A stretch of DNA of 64,000 nt from Candidatus Eiseniibacteriota bacterium (lineage in GTDB: Bacteria > Orphanbacterota > Orphanbacteria > Orphanbacterales > Orphanbacteraceae), in contig JAJCZU010000003.1 in assembly GCA_029262235.1 (NCBI GenBank), positions 62,001 through 126,000 of the forward strand, read 5' to 3'. The position numbers and the translations under genes are program-made. Of this stretch, positions 26,373 through 35,668 are shown piece after piece. Numbering within the stretch: position 1 is the first letter of the stretch; each line of letters begins with the position of its first letter. The notes under the pieces are model-generated. The model worked only from the letters and a program-made list of their open reading frames with translations, was not told the origin of the DNA and did no database searches.

Positions 26373-26424
26373 AAGAGTCCTTTCGTTTCCGAGGTTAGTT
26401 CGATGCTGCATTTCGTTCGTTCGT

Positions 26425-28602
26425 CTACGTTTCGAGCCGCGCGATCACGGATTTGAAGGCCGGCGTTCGCGACTGCTTGTCGAGCCTGGCCGGCACGATC
26501 GCATTCGCCTCCGGATAGTACATCGCGAGATTGCCCGGCGTGATCGGTACGATGGCCACGCGCACCTGCATGCGTCCGACCTCCGTCACCACGCTCACGC
26601 GATCGTCTTCCCGCAGCGATAGCGTTTGCGCGTCTTCGGCCGCCATCATCACCACATCCCGTCTCGTCGTGCCTCGATACAGGTCCTCTTCATCGTAAAC
26701 GACCGTGTTGAACTGCCCCTCCGAGCGCAGCGTCATGAGCCGGAACTCGTCCTTCTTCGGGCCGAACGCGGGCAGCGGCGTCGCATGAAAATGCGCCTTC
26801 CCGTCGGGCGTCGAAAAGCGCATGTCGTGATACGTGCGGCCCGGAATCTGAAACTCGCCGCTCGTTTCGATGCCGTCGATTCGCTCGTAGCCCGGCACCG
26901 TGGCCGCCATCGCTTCGCGCAACTTCGCGTGCGAGCGGAGCGACGCCCAGTCGTAACCGTCGGCTGATTGCAGAACCGCTTCCGCAAGCGCGGCGATGAT
27001 TGCGACCTCCGATCGAAACTCTCCCTCAAGCGCGGGAGCGCCGCCATCTGAAAGGCGCACGAAGTTGAACATCGACTCCTGCGTCGTCTTTTCCGACTCT
27101 TCATCGCGTGCGAGAACCGGCACGATGACCGCTTCTCTCCCGCGCCCGTGAAAATGCCCCGGATTCAGCTTCGTTGTCATCGAATACGTCGTCCCGATCC
27201 GGCGCATCGACTCGCCCGCCCACGCCAGGTTCGGGTTCGACCCCCACAGGTTGCCGCCCATGAGCACGGCCGCGTCGATCGCGCCCGCGTGAGCCGCCTG
27301 CATTGAAGCAAACGTGTCCTGTCCGCCTTCGCGCGGAATACGAATCGAGAAGAGGCGCTCCATATTATCGGCGAATGCCTCTTTGAGTTGCGGAGAAACG
27401 CCGACCGAACCGACGCCCTGCACGTTCGAGTGCCCCCGGATCGGCATGAGACCGGCGCCGGGCCTTCCGAGCCAGCCGCGCGCCAGCGCGATGTTCGTGA
27501 GAGCGAGAATGTTGTCGACGCCGTGTTCGTGATGCGTGAGCCCCATCGCCCAGAGACACATTCCGTTACCCGCTTCGCAGATCATGCGTGCGGCGCTCTC
27601 GATCGATTGTGCGGGAACGCCGCAGATCGCGGTAAGTTCGTCGAACGACGCCGCGTCGAGATCGCGCGACAGTGTGTCCCAGTTCGTCGTGTGCTCGTCG
27701 ATGTACGTTTGCTGCGCGCCGCCCATCTCCCGCACTTTGATCAGGATCGCTTTGAAGAGCGCGATGTCCGTTCCGACATGCGGCTGCAGATAGAGATCGT
27801 TCATCGTGCTGCCGAAGATCATGCTGCGCCAGTCCGAAGGGACACGAAAACGCTCGAGGCCGAGTTCGCGCAGCGGGTTCACCACGATCACGCGGCCGCC
27901 GCGTCTGCGGAGCTGCATGAGCTTTGTCATGAGGCGCGGATGGTTGCTCGCCGGGTTGGCGCCCGCAAGAAATGCGAGATCGGTCTTGTCGAGGTCGTCG
28001 AGCACGACCGAAGCCGTGCCCGATCCGTACACGCGATTCAGCGCCACGCCCGATGCCGAGTGACAATAATAGGAACAGTTGTGCACGTTCGCCGTGCCGT
28101 ATGCGCGGGCGACGAGTTGCAGCAGGTACGCCGCTTCGTTGCTCGAGCGTCCGGATGCGTAGAAGAAGGTGCGGTCGGGAGTGGTGGTGCTTAAAGCGCG
28201 CGCGATCCGGGCGTCCGCGTCGTCCCACGACGTGCGGCGAAAGTGAGTGTCACCCGGTTCCGCGACGATGGGAAACGCGAGGCGACCGAGCGCCTCCGCC
28301 TCGCCAGAAGTCAGGTTTTCGAGCGCCGCGATCGGCCGTTCGCGAAAATACGATGCGGGAATCGCGCCGTGCATGTCTCCGGCCTGCGCCTGCACGGACT
28401 TCTTGCAGACCTCGGGGAAGTGGCCCGCCTCGTTCACCATGCCGCCCGCCTGGCCCCCCATGCCGAACGCGCACGTCTTGCACGTATTGCGGGAGGAGAG
28501 ACGCCGGTACATCTTGAGCAGTCCCCCGGCGTCATGACTCTTCTTGAGCACGTACCAGAGCGCGGCAAGACCACCGCCGGCGGATACACGGGGATTCGGC
28601 AT
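26425..28602 (-). CDS. YdeP/FdhF-like molybdopterin oxidoreductase
   Basis: 725-aa member of the DMSO reductase superfamily, in the YdeP branch (oxidoreductase alpha subunit, formate dehydrogenase-like). The N-terminal Cys set is CKTC with a later FPEVCKKS. The region HNCSYYCHSASGVALNRVYGSGT is typical of YdeP proteins, whose substrate is not known (E. coli YdeP is linked to acid resistance). The molybdopterin dinucleotide folds are seen at IVVNPLRELG and in the last third (LREDDRVSVVTEVG). No beta subunit is nearby. The frame is open for about 550 nt upstream of the chosen ATG, but that part contains two intergenic repeats. Confidence 0.88.
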   Translation of the reverse strand: MPNPRVSAGGGLAALWYVLKKSHDAGGLLKMYRRLSSRNTCKTCAFGMGGQAGGMVNEAGHFPEVCKKSVQAQAGDMHGAIPASYFRERPIAALENLTSGEAEALGRLAFPIVAEPGDTHFRRTSWDDADARIARALSTTTPDRTFFYASGRSSNEAAYLLQLVARAYGTANVHNCSYYCHSASGVALNRVYGSGTASVVLDDLDKTDLAFLAGANPASNHPRLMTKLMQLRRRGGRVIVVNPLRELGLERFRVPSDWRSMIFGSTMNDLYLQPHVGTDIALFKAILIKVREMGGAQQTYIDEHTTNWDTLSRDLDAASFDELTAICGVPAQSIESAARMICEAGNGMCLWAMGLTHHEHGVDNILALTNIALARGWLGRPGAGLMPIRGHSNVQGVGSVGVSPQLKEAFADNMERLFSIRIPREGGQDTFASMQAAHAGAIDAAVLMGGNLWGSNPNLAWAGESMRRIGTTYSMTTKLNPGHFHGRGREAVIVPVLARDEESEKTTQESMFNFVRLSDGGAPALEGEFRSEVAIIAALAEAVLQSADGYDWASLRSHAKLREAMAATVPGYERIDGIETSGEFQIPGRTYHDMRFSTPDGKAHFHATPLPAFGPKKDEFRLMTLRSEGQFNTVVYDEEDLYRGTTRRDVVMMAAEDAQTLSLREDDRVSVVTEVGRMQVRVAIVPITPGNLAMYYPEANAIVPARLDKQSRTPAFKSVIARLET

Positions 28603-28609
28603 GGGTACT

Positions 28610-28639
28610 AGGCTAGGGGATGAGCACGGTTTCGTGCAA
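28610..28639 (-). promoter_or_regulatory. Promoter of the YdeP-like gene, with a small palindrome
   Basis: Minus strand: TTGCAC (28639-28634), 18-nt spacer, TAGCCT (28615-28610), then 7 nt to the ATG, so the message could be leaderless. GCACG-GTTT-CGTGC (28624-28637) overlaps the -35 box and spacer and could be an operator. Confidence 0.4.
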
Positions 28640-28689
28640 GCGGCGGAAGGAATAGAAAAGAAAGCAGGAGGGGGAGAGGCGGAACAGCG

Positions 28690-28765
28690 AGCGGCCGGAT
28701 CCCCTTCGCCCGCTCGTCCTGGCGTACGGCCAATGGGCCTCGCGGGCTCCGGGGACCGGACCGAC
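28690..28765. repeat. Palindromic intergenic repeat, copy C
   Basis: CGGATCCCC, CCTGGC, GGCCAATGGGCCTCGCGGG and CTCCGGGGACCGG in the same order as copy B. Confidence 0.65.
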
Positions 28766-29012
28766 GCTTCGGCGCGCCGCCCGCCCCATTTCACCTCGTC
28801 CAGCCGCTTGTCCGAACCGTACGTGGAAGCGAAGGGAATGAAGAAAGAGAGAAAGAAAAAGAAAGGGAATGAAAGTCGTTCTGCCGAGTCCGCGATGCTC
28901 ATCGCCTTGCCGCACAGCCAGCAAGCAAAGACATTGTCCGCGACGACGACCGGGCCGCCCCATCGAAGTGAATACCTATCTCCAACAACGAAGTCGCCCG
29001 GTCCTGAACGAC

Positions 29013-29086
29013 GAAGAGGCCGGTCCCCGCAGCCCTGAGCCCCCTTGGCCGTCAGCCAGGGCGAGGGGCGAGGAGACCGGCCTCGT
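29013..29086. repeat. Palindromic intergenic repeat, copy D
   Basis: Arms GAGGCCGGTC (29016-29025) and GACCGGCCTC (29075-29084). The inside, GAGCCCCCTTGGCC then GCCAGGGCGAGGGGCGAGG, is copy B read on the other strand. It begins 7 nt after the superoxide dismutase stop and may form that gene's 3' end. Confidence 0.7.
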
Positions 29087-29093
29087 AGAGGCG

Positions 29094-29708
29094 CTAGCTC
29101 GTGGCGGCCTCGAACCGGCGGTTCACTTCGTCCCAGTTGACGACGTTCCACCATGCTGCGATGTAATCGGGACGCCGGTTCTGATAGTTCAGGTAGTAGG
29201 CATGCTCCCAGACATCGAGGCCGAGAATCGGAATCATGCCGCTCATGAGCGGGTTGTCCTGGTTCGGCGTCGAGGAAACGACGAGTTCTTTGTTCGCATC
29301 AACGGAGAGCCATGCCCAGCCGCTGCCGAAGCGCGTCATGCCGGCCTTCTGAAATTTCTCCTGGAATGCGCCGAACGAACCGAATTTCTTGCCGATCGCG
29401 TCACCGACTTTACCGGTCGGATCGCCGCCGCCCTTCGGACTCATGATGTTCCAGAAGAGCGAGTGATTCCAGTGACCGCCTCCATTGTTGCGAACGGCGC
29501 CGCGAATCGAATCCGGAACCGCTTCGAGCGACGTAATCAGTTCGTCGAGATTCTTCGCCTGCAGATCGGCGTGACCTTCGAGCGCCGCATTCAGATTCGT
29601 CACGTACGCGTTGTGATGCTTGCCGTGATGGATTTCCATCGTTTTCTTGTCGACATGCGGCTCGAGCGCGTCATGCGCGTACGGAAGCGAGGGAAGTTCG
29701 TGAGCCAT
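29094..29708 (-). CDS. Superoxide dismutase (Mn/Fe type)
   Basis: 204-aa cytoplasmic enzyme that converts superoxide to oxygen and peroxide. Metal ligands are visible: His28 region ([13 protein letters not shown]), His in GHWNHSLFW, and Asp and His in [21 protein letters not shown] together with STPNQDNPL (Gln in the second half) points to Mn use. It has AAAGGAGA before the ATG and its own consensus promoter. Confidence 0.95.
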   Translation of the reverse strand: MAHELPSLPYAHDALEPHVDKKTMEIHHGKHHNAYVTNLNAALEGHADLQAKNLDELITSLEAVPDSIRGAVRNNGGGHWNHSLFWNIMSPKGGGDPTGKVGDAIGKKFGSFGAFQEKFQKAGMTRFGSGWAWLSVDANKELVVSSTPNQDNPLMSGMIPILGLDVWEHAYYLNYQNRRPDYIAAWWNVVNWDEVNRRFEAATS

Positions 29709-30235
29709 GTAAGTCTCCTTTATTAAAAGGCTTAGATTAAGGACTTCGTACCGGGTGATTCCCTATGAGAATGTAGGGCCGGGCCAAAAATGTGTCAAGT
29801 TTCGCCAGAATGGGGGGTGACGGAGTCCCCCTTCCCGTGTACCATTTTCGACAGAGATTCGAGCCCCTTCGATCCCAGCCCCGGCCCGCCTCGTGCGGTG
29901 GGGACGTACATCGACAACTCGACAAACGATTGCTATATAGTAACTTGTGAGTGTTTTGACTGTCGCTGGTCGCGATTTCCAGCCCTGAATCTCGTAGAAT
30001 ATCGGAAATGTACCGGCTCGCGGCCCGGGAGGGCGTTTCAGCCCCTGTGCGGCGAGCCCGGCACGATACGTGCACGATACGTGATGGGATTCCGGCCCTT
30101 CGGACGCGATGCGGCCCGGGCCCATCCGAATGAAGAGGGACTTGTAGCCACTTGGCCCTTTTCATGCCTCCGCGCCCCCGTCTCACGCGAGGCGGGGGCG
30201 CTCCCATTTACCGGCCGGGATCAGGATGGTGCGAA
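29709..30235. other. 527-bp divergent intergenic region
   Basis: Lies between superoxide dismutase (minus) and the DUF456 gene (plus). Holds the dismutase promoter and, for the right-hand gene, a possible promoter TCGACA (29911-29916), 17 nt, TATATA (29934-29939), which would give a 5' leader of nearly 300 nt. An 11-nt unit GCACGATACGT occurs twice in tandem at about 30060-30081. I see no gene or RNA family in the long leader. Confidence 0.5.
29770..29798 (-). promoter_or_regulatory. Promoter of superoxide dismutase
   Basis: Minus strand TTGACA (29798-29793), 17-nt spacer, TACATT (29775-29770), about 60 nt before the ATG. Confidence 0.65.
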
Positions 30236-30769
30236 ATGGATCGATTTCTTGGCGCGCTTCGCACCTGGTCGCAGATCGCGGGCTGGTTCTGTTTCGACGC
30301 GCTGCTGATTCTGTGCCTGTTTCTGGTCCCCCTCGGCCTGCCCGGCAACTTCGTGATTATCGCCCTGGCACTTTTCGGCGCCTGGATCACTGAATTCGCG
30401 CACTACGGCTGGATTTCGATCGGCGTCATGCTGGGCGCCGCGATCGTGGGCGAAATTCTCGAAGCGATTCTCGGATCGCTGGTCGCCGGGCGTTACGGCG
30501 CCACGCGCTACGGCATGCTCGGCGCGTTCGCGGGCGGCATAATCGGCGCGATCCTGGGCACGATGGTGCTCCCGATCATCGGCACCTTCATCGGTTCGCT
30601 GGCCGGCACGGCTCTCGGCGCGCCCCTTCTCGAATGGTCACGCGGCGCGAACCGGGAAGACGGCGTGCGTGCGGGTTTCGGCGCGTTTCTCGGGCGCGGA
30701 CTCGCGACCGCCGTCAAACTCGCCATCGGGATTTCCATGGTCACGTTCATTCTGCGCGCGCTCCACTGA
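30236..30769 (+). CDS. DUF456 family membrane protein
   Basis: 177-aa integral membrane protein with Gly-rich helices: LIALCLF-type segment, then GLPGNFVIIALALFG, and the family core GAAIVGEILEAILGSL followed by GATRYGMLGAFAGGIIGAI. DUF456 proteins are widespread and of unknown function. ATG chosen at 30236 with AGGA upstream; the frame extends further but the extra residues are not membrane-like. Confidence 0.82.
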   Translation: MDRFLGALRTWSQIAGWFCFDALLILCLFLVPLGLPGNFVIIALALFGAWITEFAHYGWISIGVMLGAAIVGEILEAILGSLVAGRYGATRYGMLGAFAGGIIGAILGTMVLPIIGTFIGSLAGTALGAPLLEWSRGANREDGVRAGFGAFLGRGLATAVKLAIGISMVTFILRALH

Positions 30770-30862
30770 CCCGATAGGGTTTGACTCTCCCTTCCGACTC
30801 CGTTACGAATCGCAGCGCAGCACGCAATCGGGCGTGCGCGTCTCTTGCATGGAAGCGCTGCA

Positions 30863-31753
30863 TTGAACGTACTCGTCACAGGAGCATCGGGATTCATCGG
30901 AAGCGCGCTCGTGCGTGACCTCGCACTCGAAGGCCACAGCGTGCGCACTCTCGTTCGCGACAAGACGCGTGTGGGCCCGGACGCATTCTTCTGGGACCCG
31001 GCGCAGCTGCTCGTCGATGATGCAGCATGGGAAGGGGTGGACGCCGTCGTGCATCTCGCCGGAAAGAGCATCGCCGCGAAGCGCTGGACGAAATCATTGA
31101 AAGATGAAATTTATGCGAGCCGTGTCGACGGGACGACGCTTCTCGCCACGGCAATGTCCGCTCTGGAACATCCCCCCCGCACATTTCTTTCGGCTTCGGC
31201 AGTCGGTTTCTACGGCGATACCGGGCCGATTGCCGTATCCGAAGAGTCCCCGCCGGGGCAGGGGTTTCTGGCCGAGCTCTGCATGGACTGGGAGGAAGCG
31301 ACGGCGCCCGCCGCCGAGTCGGGTGTGCGCGTGGCCATCGTGCGGATCGGAGTCGTGATCGAAACGGTTCTCGAAAAGATGCTGCCGGTCTTCAAGCTCG
31401 GACTCGGCGGTCGCATCGGTCGCGGGGGCCAGTCGATGAGCTGGATCGCGCGTGAAGATCTCGTGAGCGTGTTTCGCTTTCTGCTGGCGAACGACTGGGT
31501 GGGGCCGGTGAACGCGGTCAGCCCGCATGTCGTCACGAACGCGGACTTCACCCGCGTGCTGGCCAGCGCGCTCGACAAGCCGGCGCCTCTCCCCGTTCCC
31601 GCTTTGGCGCTCAAGCTTCTGATGGGCGGAGAGATGGCGGAAGAGACGATTCTCAAGAGCAACGCGGTGGAGCCGAAACGACTGCGCGACGCCGGCTTTC
31701 CCTTCGCCCTTGCTTCGATCGATGACGCGGTCCGCGCGTATCTCAAACAATGA
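30863..31753 (+). CDS. TIGR01777 family NAD-dependent epimerase-like protein
   Basis: 296-aa short-chain dehydrogenase of the extended SDR39U1/YfcH group. The N-terminal VLVTGASGFIGSALVRDL is the NAD(P) loop; SASAVGFYG replaces the usual SSxxxYG site, and the C-terminal domain ends ... GFPFALASIDDAVRAYL as in the family. The TTG at 30863 follows GGAAG by 7-8 nt. Substrate is unknown throughout the family. Confidence 0.85.
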   Translation: MNVLVTGASGFIGSALVRDLALEGHSVRTLVRDKTRVGPDAFFWDPAQLLVDDAAWEGVDAVVHLAGKSIAAKRWTKSLKDEIYASRVDGTTLLATAMSALEHPPRTFLSASAVGFYGDTGPIAVSEESPPGQGFLAELCMDWEEATAPAAESGVRVAIVRIGVVIETVLEKMLPVFKLGLGGRIGRGGQSMSWIAREDLVSVFRFLLANDWVGPVNAVSPHVVTNADFTRVLASALDKPAPLPVPALALKLLMGGEMAEETILKSNAVEPKRLRDAGFPFALASIDDAVRAYLKQ

Positions 31754-32081
31754 TATAATTATAGATACGGCGCGCGTCGCTGCGCCGTGCGCATCCCGAA
31801 TGTGCGCGGCCTTGCGATCCCTGGCCGTCCGCCTTTGTTGTTTTCGGGTGGCAGGTGTCGTTGGGGGTGACTTCTGTTGCGTGCAGACGGGGGATGCAGG
31901 TGAGCCGAAGGCGGCCGGCTCAAGGTTGGTCTCGCTTCGCCGCGCACACACGGGACGCACACGGCGCTCGACGGCGGCGTGATAGGGGCGTGAAGGAAGT
32001 GGAAGGAAGCGGAAGGAAAGCGGGAGGAAGTGGAAGGCGTGAAGGGCGAGCAATTCGGATCAAGCAAAACGAAAGATACAG
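31754..32081. other. 328-bp intergenic region before DAHP synthase
   Basis: An AT-rich patch right after the epimerase stop (ATATAATTATAG), a hairpin ACGGCGC / GCGCCGT (31767-31788), then a purine run of GGAAG units (about 31985-32052) just upstream of the DAHP synthase start. No gene is visible. Confidence 0.5.
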
Positions 32082-33116
32082 ATGAAACGGATCGATAACG
32101 TAAATCTTCGCTCGAGTCGGCCGCTGATCACGCCGGCGGAACTGACGGACCGCATCAAGGTGAGCGAGCCCGGGGCTGAGAACGTCTTTCGCGCGCGCGA
32201 GGAGATCAAGGCCATCCTGCGCGGGCGGGACAAGCGCCGCATTGTGATTGCGGGGCCGTGTTCGATTCACGACATGGACCTGGCGCGCGAGTACGCGAAC
32301 AGGATTCACGCGCTCGCCGAGGAGCTGAAAGATTCGCTCCTGATCGTCATGCGGGTTTACTTCGAGAAACCGCGCACGACGGTCGGATGGAAGGGCCTGA
32401 TCACGGACCCGATGCTCGACGATTCGTTCCAGATCGACGAGGGGCTCCGGCTGGCGCGTTCGTTTCTCGTCGATCTTGCGGAGATGGGATTGCCGGCGGC
32501 GACGGAATTCGTCGACCCGGTCATACCGCAGTTCATCGCCGACCTCGTGAGCTGGACCGCGATCGGGGCACGCACGGCGGAATCACAGAAGCATCGCGAA
32601 ATGGCATCGGGTCTCTCGTCGCCTGTCGGCATCAAGAACGGCACGGACGGCAATCTGAACACGGCGATCAACGGGCTGCTGAGTGTTTCGAATTCGCATC
32701 AGTTTCTGGGCGTCAACAAAGAGGGCGTGACAACGGTATTCGAAACGAATGGAAACGCGGACGCTCATATCGTGTTGCGCGGCGGAAAGCGGCCGAACTA
32801 CGACTCGGTCAGTATCCGGATCTGCGAAGAGGAACTGACGCGCGCGGGACTCGACAAGACGATCATGGTGGACTGCAGTCACGGAAACTCGCGCAAGGAC
32901 CACACGCTGCAGCCGATGGTGTTTCATGACTGCATGAAGCAGATTACGGGCGGTACCGAGTCGATCATCGGCCTCATGCTCGAAAGTAATATTCATGCGG
33001 GTAAGCAGAAGCTGAAGGATCCCGCGTCGCTCGACTACGGCATTTCGATTACGGACGCGTGCATCGACTGGGAGACGACCGAGGCGCTGCTTCGCGAGGC
33101 GGCGGAGCTGCTTTGA
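32082..33116 (+). CDS. 3-deoxy-7-phosphoheptulonate synthase, class I (AroF/G/H type)
   Basis: 344-aa enzyme that joins phosphoenolpyruvate and erythrose 4-phosphate, the first step of the shikimate pathway. Family motifs: IAGPCSIHD (about residues 56-64), RVYFEKPRTTVGWKGLI (PEP site, about 89-105), GARTAESQ and VDCSHGNSRKDH. The length and N-terminal region (about 30 residues before the barrel) fit feedback-regulated class I enzymes. It has no aro neighbours here. Confidence 0.95.
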   Translation: MKRIDNVNLRSSRPLITPAELTDRIKVSEPGAENVFRAREEIKAILRGRDKRRIVIAGPCSIHDMDLAREYANRIHALAEELKDSLLIVMRVYFEKPRTTVGWKGLITDPMLDDSFQIDEGLRLARSFLVDLAEMGLPAATEFVDPVIPQFIADLVSWTAIGARTAESQKHREMASGLSSPVGIKNGTDGNLNTAINGLLSVSNSHQFLGVNKEGVTTVFETNGNADAHIVLRGGKRPNYDSVSIRICEEELTRAGLDKTIMVDCSHGNSRKDHTLQPMVFHDCMKQITGGTESIIGLMLESNIHAGKQKLKDPASLDYGISITDACIDWETTEALLREAAELL

Positions 33117-33410
33117 GGGCAGGATCGCGTGAAAAGAGAGACCGCTGCGGACCGCCGCAGGATCGGTGGACGGGAGTCGATGCCCCTGTGTTCGAATAGA
33201 CCACGGACGATCCGACAGACGATCTCTCACTCAATTGGGCGAGGCTGGTGTGAGCTGGCAACTCCCCACTATTATACCGCATTCCGGAACGCTTCGATAG
33301 CCCGACACTCCCACTGGCAGACACACACGTAAGGCATCCCTCACACCCCCTTCCCGGGCGTCCTTTCGTTTCCAAGCGGATGAGACGGGGCGCGGTCGGC
33401 TTTTTTGTGT

Positions 33411-33439
33411 TTGACGACTGATTGAAACGTTCGTATGAT
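33411..33439 (+). promoter_or_regulatory. Promoter of the TetR-efflux operon
   Basis: TTGACG (33411-33416), 17-nt spacer, TATGAT (33434-33439), about 60 bp before the TetR ATG. Confidence 0.7.
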
Positions 33440-33449
33440 TCAAGCGAAC
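33429..33449 (+). promoter_or_regulatory. Likely TetR operator
   Basis: Inverted repeat GTTCG-N11-CGAAC lies over the -10 box. A related half site (GTTCAAGTAAACG, matching ATTCAAGCGAACA) recurs about 30 bp downstream. Position fits autorepression by the TetR protein; untested inference. Confidence 0.5.
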
Positions 33450-33499
33450 AGATTCTTTAAGTAGACGTACAGTTCAAGTAAACGTATGATGACAAACCG

Positions 33500-34183
33500 A
33501 TGCCCCAGACAAATACACCAACGCGAATTCTCGATGCCGCCGAGAGACTGTTCTCGGAGGAAGGGTTGCAGGGGGTGTCGCTCAGACGGATTACGAAGGA
33601 GGCGGATGTGAATCTCGCTTCGATCCACTATCACTTCGGATCGAAGGAGAATCTCTTTCGCCGGGTTCTCGAGCGGCGGATCGAGCCGCTCAACGCGGAG
33701 CGACTGGAGCTTCTCGGCACCGTGGAGAGTGGGAGCGCGAAGGGGGTGCTTTCACTCGAAGCGGTGCTGGAAGCGTTCCTGGCCCCGGCGGTACGCCTGC
33801 GCTACAACCGAAGCGGAGCCGGCGTTCTTTTCTCGGCGCTCATGGGCCAGATCTTCCAGAATCCCGATTCGGAGATCCGGGCTCTCGCGGCGCAGCTGTT
33901 TCGCGAGGTCTATCTCCGATTTCTTTCCGCGCTCGGCAACGCGCTTCCGGGGCTCACGGAAGAGGAACGCCGCTGGCGCTTTCATTTGATGGTCGGGACG
34001 GCGGCCTTCACGCTGTCGGCTCCCGGCGGCCTGATCGGCGACGGAGGTTCGCTCGCGGACGGGGGAATGTTTGTGGACGGAAATCCGCTCCCGGACGATC
34101 CGGACGAAGCTCTTTCTCGTCTTGTTTCTTTTCTCACGGCGGGGATGCGGTCGCGTGGGCCCTCACAGGGGGAGGGCGCATGA
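33500..34183 (+). CDS. TetR/AcrR family regulator of the efflux operon
   Basis: 227-aa regulator. The N-terminal helix-turn-helix is clear (RILDAAERLFSEEGLQGVSLRRI, then VNLASIHYHFGSKENLFRRVLERR, about residues 9-60); the rest is a helical ligand/dimer domain. It is the first gene of an operon with TolC, adaptor and RND genes and overlaps the TolC gene start by ATGA, so it probably represses its own operon through the palindrome at -10. Ligand unknown. Confidence 0.9.
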   Translation: MPQTNTPTRILDAAERLFSEEGLQGVSLRRITKEADVNLASIHYHFGSKENLFRRVLERRIEPLNAERLELLGTVESGSAKGVLSLEAVLEAFLAPAVRLRYNRSGAGVLFSALMGQIFQNPDSEIRALAAQLFREVYLRFLSALGNALPGLTEEERRWRFHLMVGTAAFTLSAPGGLIGDGGSLADGGMFVDGNPLPDDPDEALSRLVSFLTAGMRSRGPSQGEGA

Positions 34184-35628
34184 GGATCCCCCCGCTGCTT
34201 TTGATCCTGGTCTCGCTGGCGGCGCTCTCGTGCGGAGGGGCCCCCGACGTGAAACTTCCTCCCGTCGACTGGGAGGATTCCGTCGGCAGGGGCTCCGATG
34301 CGTTCGCCGGCGAGACCCCTGTTTCTGAAACGTGGTGGCTCGCGTTCGAGTCTCCGGAGCTCGACACGCTGATTCACGCCGCGCTCGCGCGGAACCACGA
34401 TCTGCGTGCGGCGGCCGCGCGCGTCGAGCAGGCGAAAGCCGATGCCCGGATCGCGGGCGCCGCACTCTGGCCGCAGTTGAACGGCGGGCTTGCGGCCTCC
34501 CGTTCTCGAAGCGTGATCATCGGAATCCCGATCCCGGGCGCCGTGAGTCCGATCACGACCTATTCCAACCGTTTCTCTCTCTCAGCCGATGCCGCCTGGG
34601 AGATCGATTTATGGGGACGCATCCGTTCCGCAAAGTCGTCGAGCCTTGCGCGCTTCGAGGGGAGTCAGGTCGATTTGGCTGCTGCCCGACTCTCCCTCGC
34701 GGCTACAACCGCACGGCTCTGGTTCGCTTTGTCGGAGGCTGAGATGCAACGGACGCTCGCGGAAGAGACCGTGGCGAGTTTTCGCTCGTCGACGGAACGC
34801 ATCCGCAGGCGATACCAGCTCGGCGTCCGTTCCCCGCTCGATCTTCGCCTGGCCGAATTCAATCTCGCATCGGCGGAAGCGCTCCTGGCAGCGCGCGAGG
34901 ACCAGCGCGACGCGCTGGCTGTTTCCTTGCAGCGTGTCATCGGAGCGTATCCCGACGCGTCCTTCCGGGGCGCGGCCGACCTTCCCTCGCTCGGCGAACC
35001 GGTTCCGGCCGGACTCCCGAGCGATTTACTGCTGCGGAGGCCTGACGTGGTGAGTGCGGAACGCGCTGTGGCTGCGGCGCGGGCGCAGGCTTCTTCAGCG
35101 CGCAGGGCGCTCCTCCCGTCGATCTCGCTTACGGGATCGGGGGGGACGCTCAGCGATCAGTTCGCGGACCTTCTGGATGGCGACTTCAGTGTCTGGAGCA
35201 TCGCCGGCGGCATCCTGCAGCCGCTTTTTCAGGGGGGCCGCCTCCGTGCGAACGTAGCGCGGGCAGACGCCGTTCGTGACCAGTCGCTCGCCGCGTATCT
35301 CGCGACGGCGCTGGGCGCGTTCGGCGAGGTGGAGCTTGCGCTTCGCGCGGAGCCGAGGGCCGCGATTCAGGTCCGATCCCTGATGAGAGCGGCACACGAA
35401 GCGGATGCCGCGAAACGGCTCGCCGAGAATCAGTACGACAACGGGCTGATCGACTACATCACGATGCTCGAATCGCAGCGAGCGGCGCTGAATGCGCGGA
35501 GTCAGGAGATGACGGCGCGTCGGGCGGCGCTCGACGCCCGGCTCGATCTGTTCGTCGCGCTCGGCGGGGGTTTCGACAGCACACAGGACGACTTCGCCGG
35601 GTTCCTCGCTGTGGAAGTTGCGGAATGA
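34180..35628 (+). CDS. TolC-family outer membrane efflux lipoprotein (OprM/NodT type)
   Basis: 482-aa outer-membrane factor. The signal peptide ends in LSC (Cys18), so it is probably acylated like OprM. It has the two OEP repeats (helices with LARNHDLRAAAARVEQAKAD and later VSAERAVAAARAQASSARRALLPSISL), and family phrases PSDLLLRRPDV and AENQYDNGLIDYITMLESQ. Forms the exit duct for the RND pump encoded two genes on. Confidence 0.93.
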   Translation: MRIPPLLLILVSLAALSCGGAPDVKLPPVDWEDSVGRGSDAFAGETPVSETWWLAFESPELDTLIHAALARNHDLRAAAARVEQAKADARIAGAALWPQLNGGLAASRSRSVIIGIPIPGAVSPITTYSNRFSLSADAAWEIDLWGRIRSAKSSSLARFEGSQVDLAAARLSLAATTARLWFALSEAEMQRTLAEETVASFRSSTERIRRRYQLGVRSPLDLRLAEFNLASAEALLAAREDQRDALAVSLQRVIGAYPDASFRGAADLPSLGEPVPAGLPSDLLLRRPDVVSAERAVAAARAQASSARRALLPSISLTGSGGTLSDQFADLLDGDFSVWSIAGGILQPLFQGGRLRANVARADAVRDQSLAAYLATALGAFGEVELALRAEPRAAIQVRSLMRAAHEADAAKRLAENQYDNGLIDYITMLESQRAALNARSQEMTARRAALDARLDLFVALGGGFDSTQDDFAGFLAVEVAE

Positions 35629-35668
35629 TGCTGCATGGCGCGAACGACAGGCCCTCGGGAATGATGCG

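Larger units (their letters stand above)
28603..29093. other. 491-bp intergenic region with two palindromic repeats
   Basis: Between the YdeP-like gene and superoxide dismutase (both minus strand). Holds a promoter (28610-28639), purine-rich runs at about 28640-28690 and 28838-28876, and repeat copies C and D. Open frames that cross it have no protein-like character. Confidence 0.6.
33117..33499. other. 383-bp intergenic region between DAHP synthase and the TetR gene
   Basis: Contains a short hairpin CTGCGG-ACCG-CCGCAG (33145-33160) soon after the DAHP synthase stop but without a T run. The rest up to the promoter at 33411 is unremarkable. Confidence 0.5.

Noticed and set aside
28544-29038. 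164-codon open frame on the plus strand
   Set aside because: Low-complexity Lys/Arg-rich product made of the repeats and purine tracts.
28603-29154. N-terminal extension of the YdeP-like protein
   Set aside because: The frame stays open, but the DNA is two palindromic repeats and purine runs, and the homologous protein begins at the ATG at 28602.
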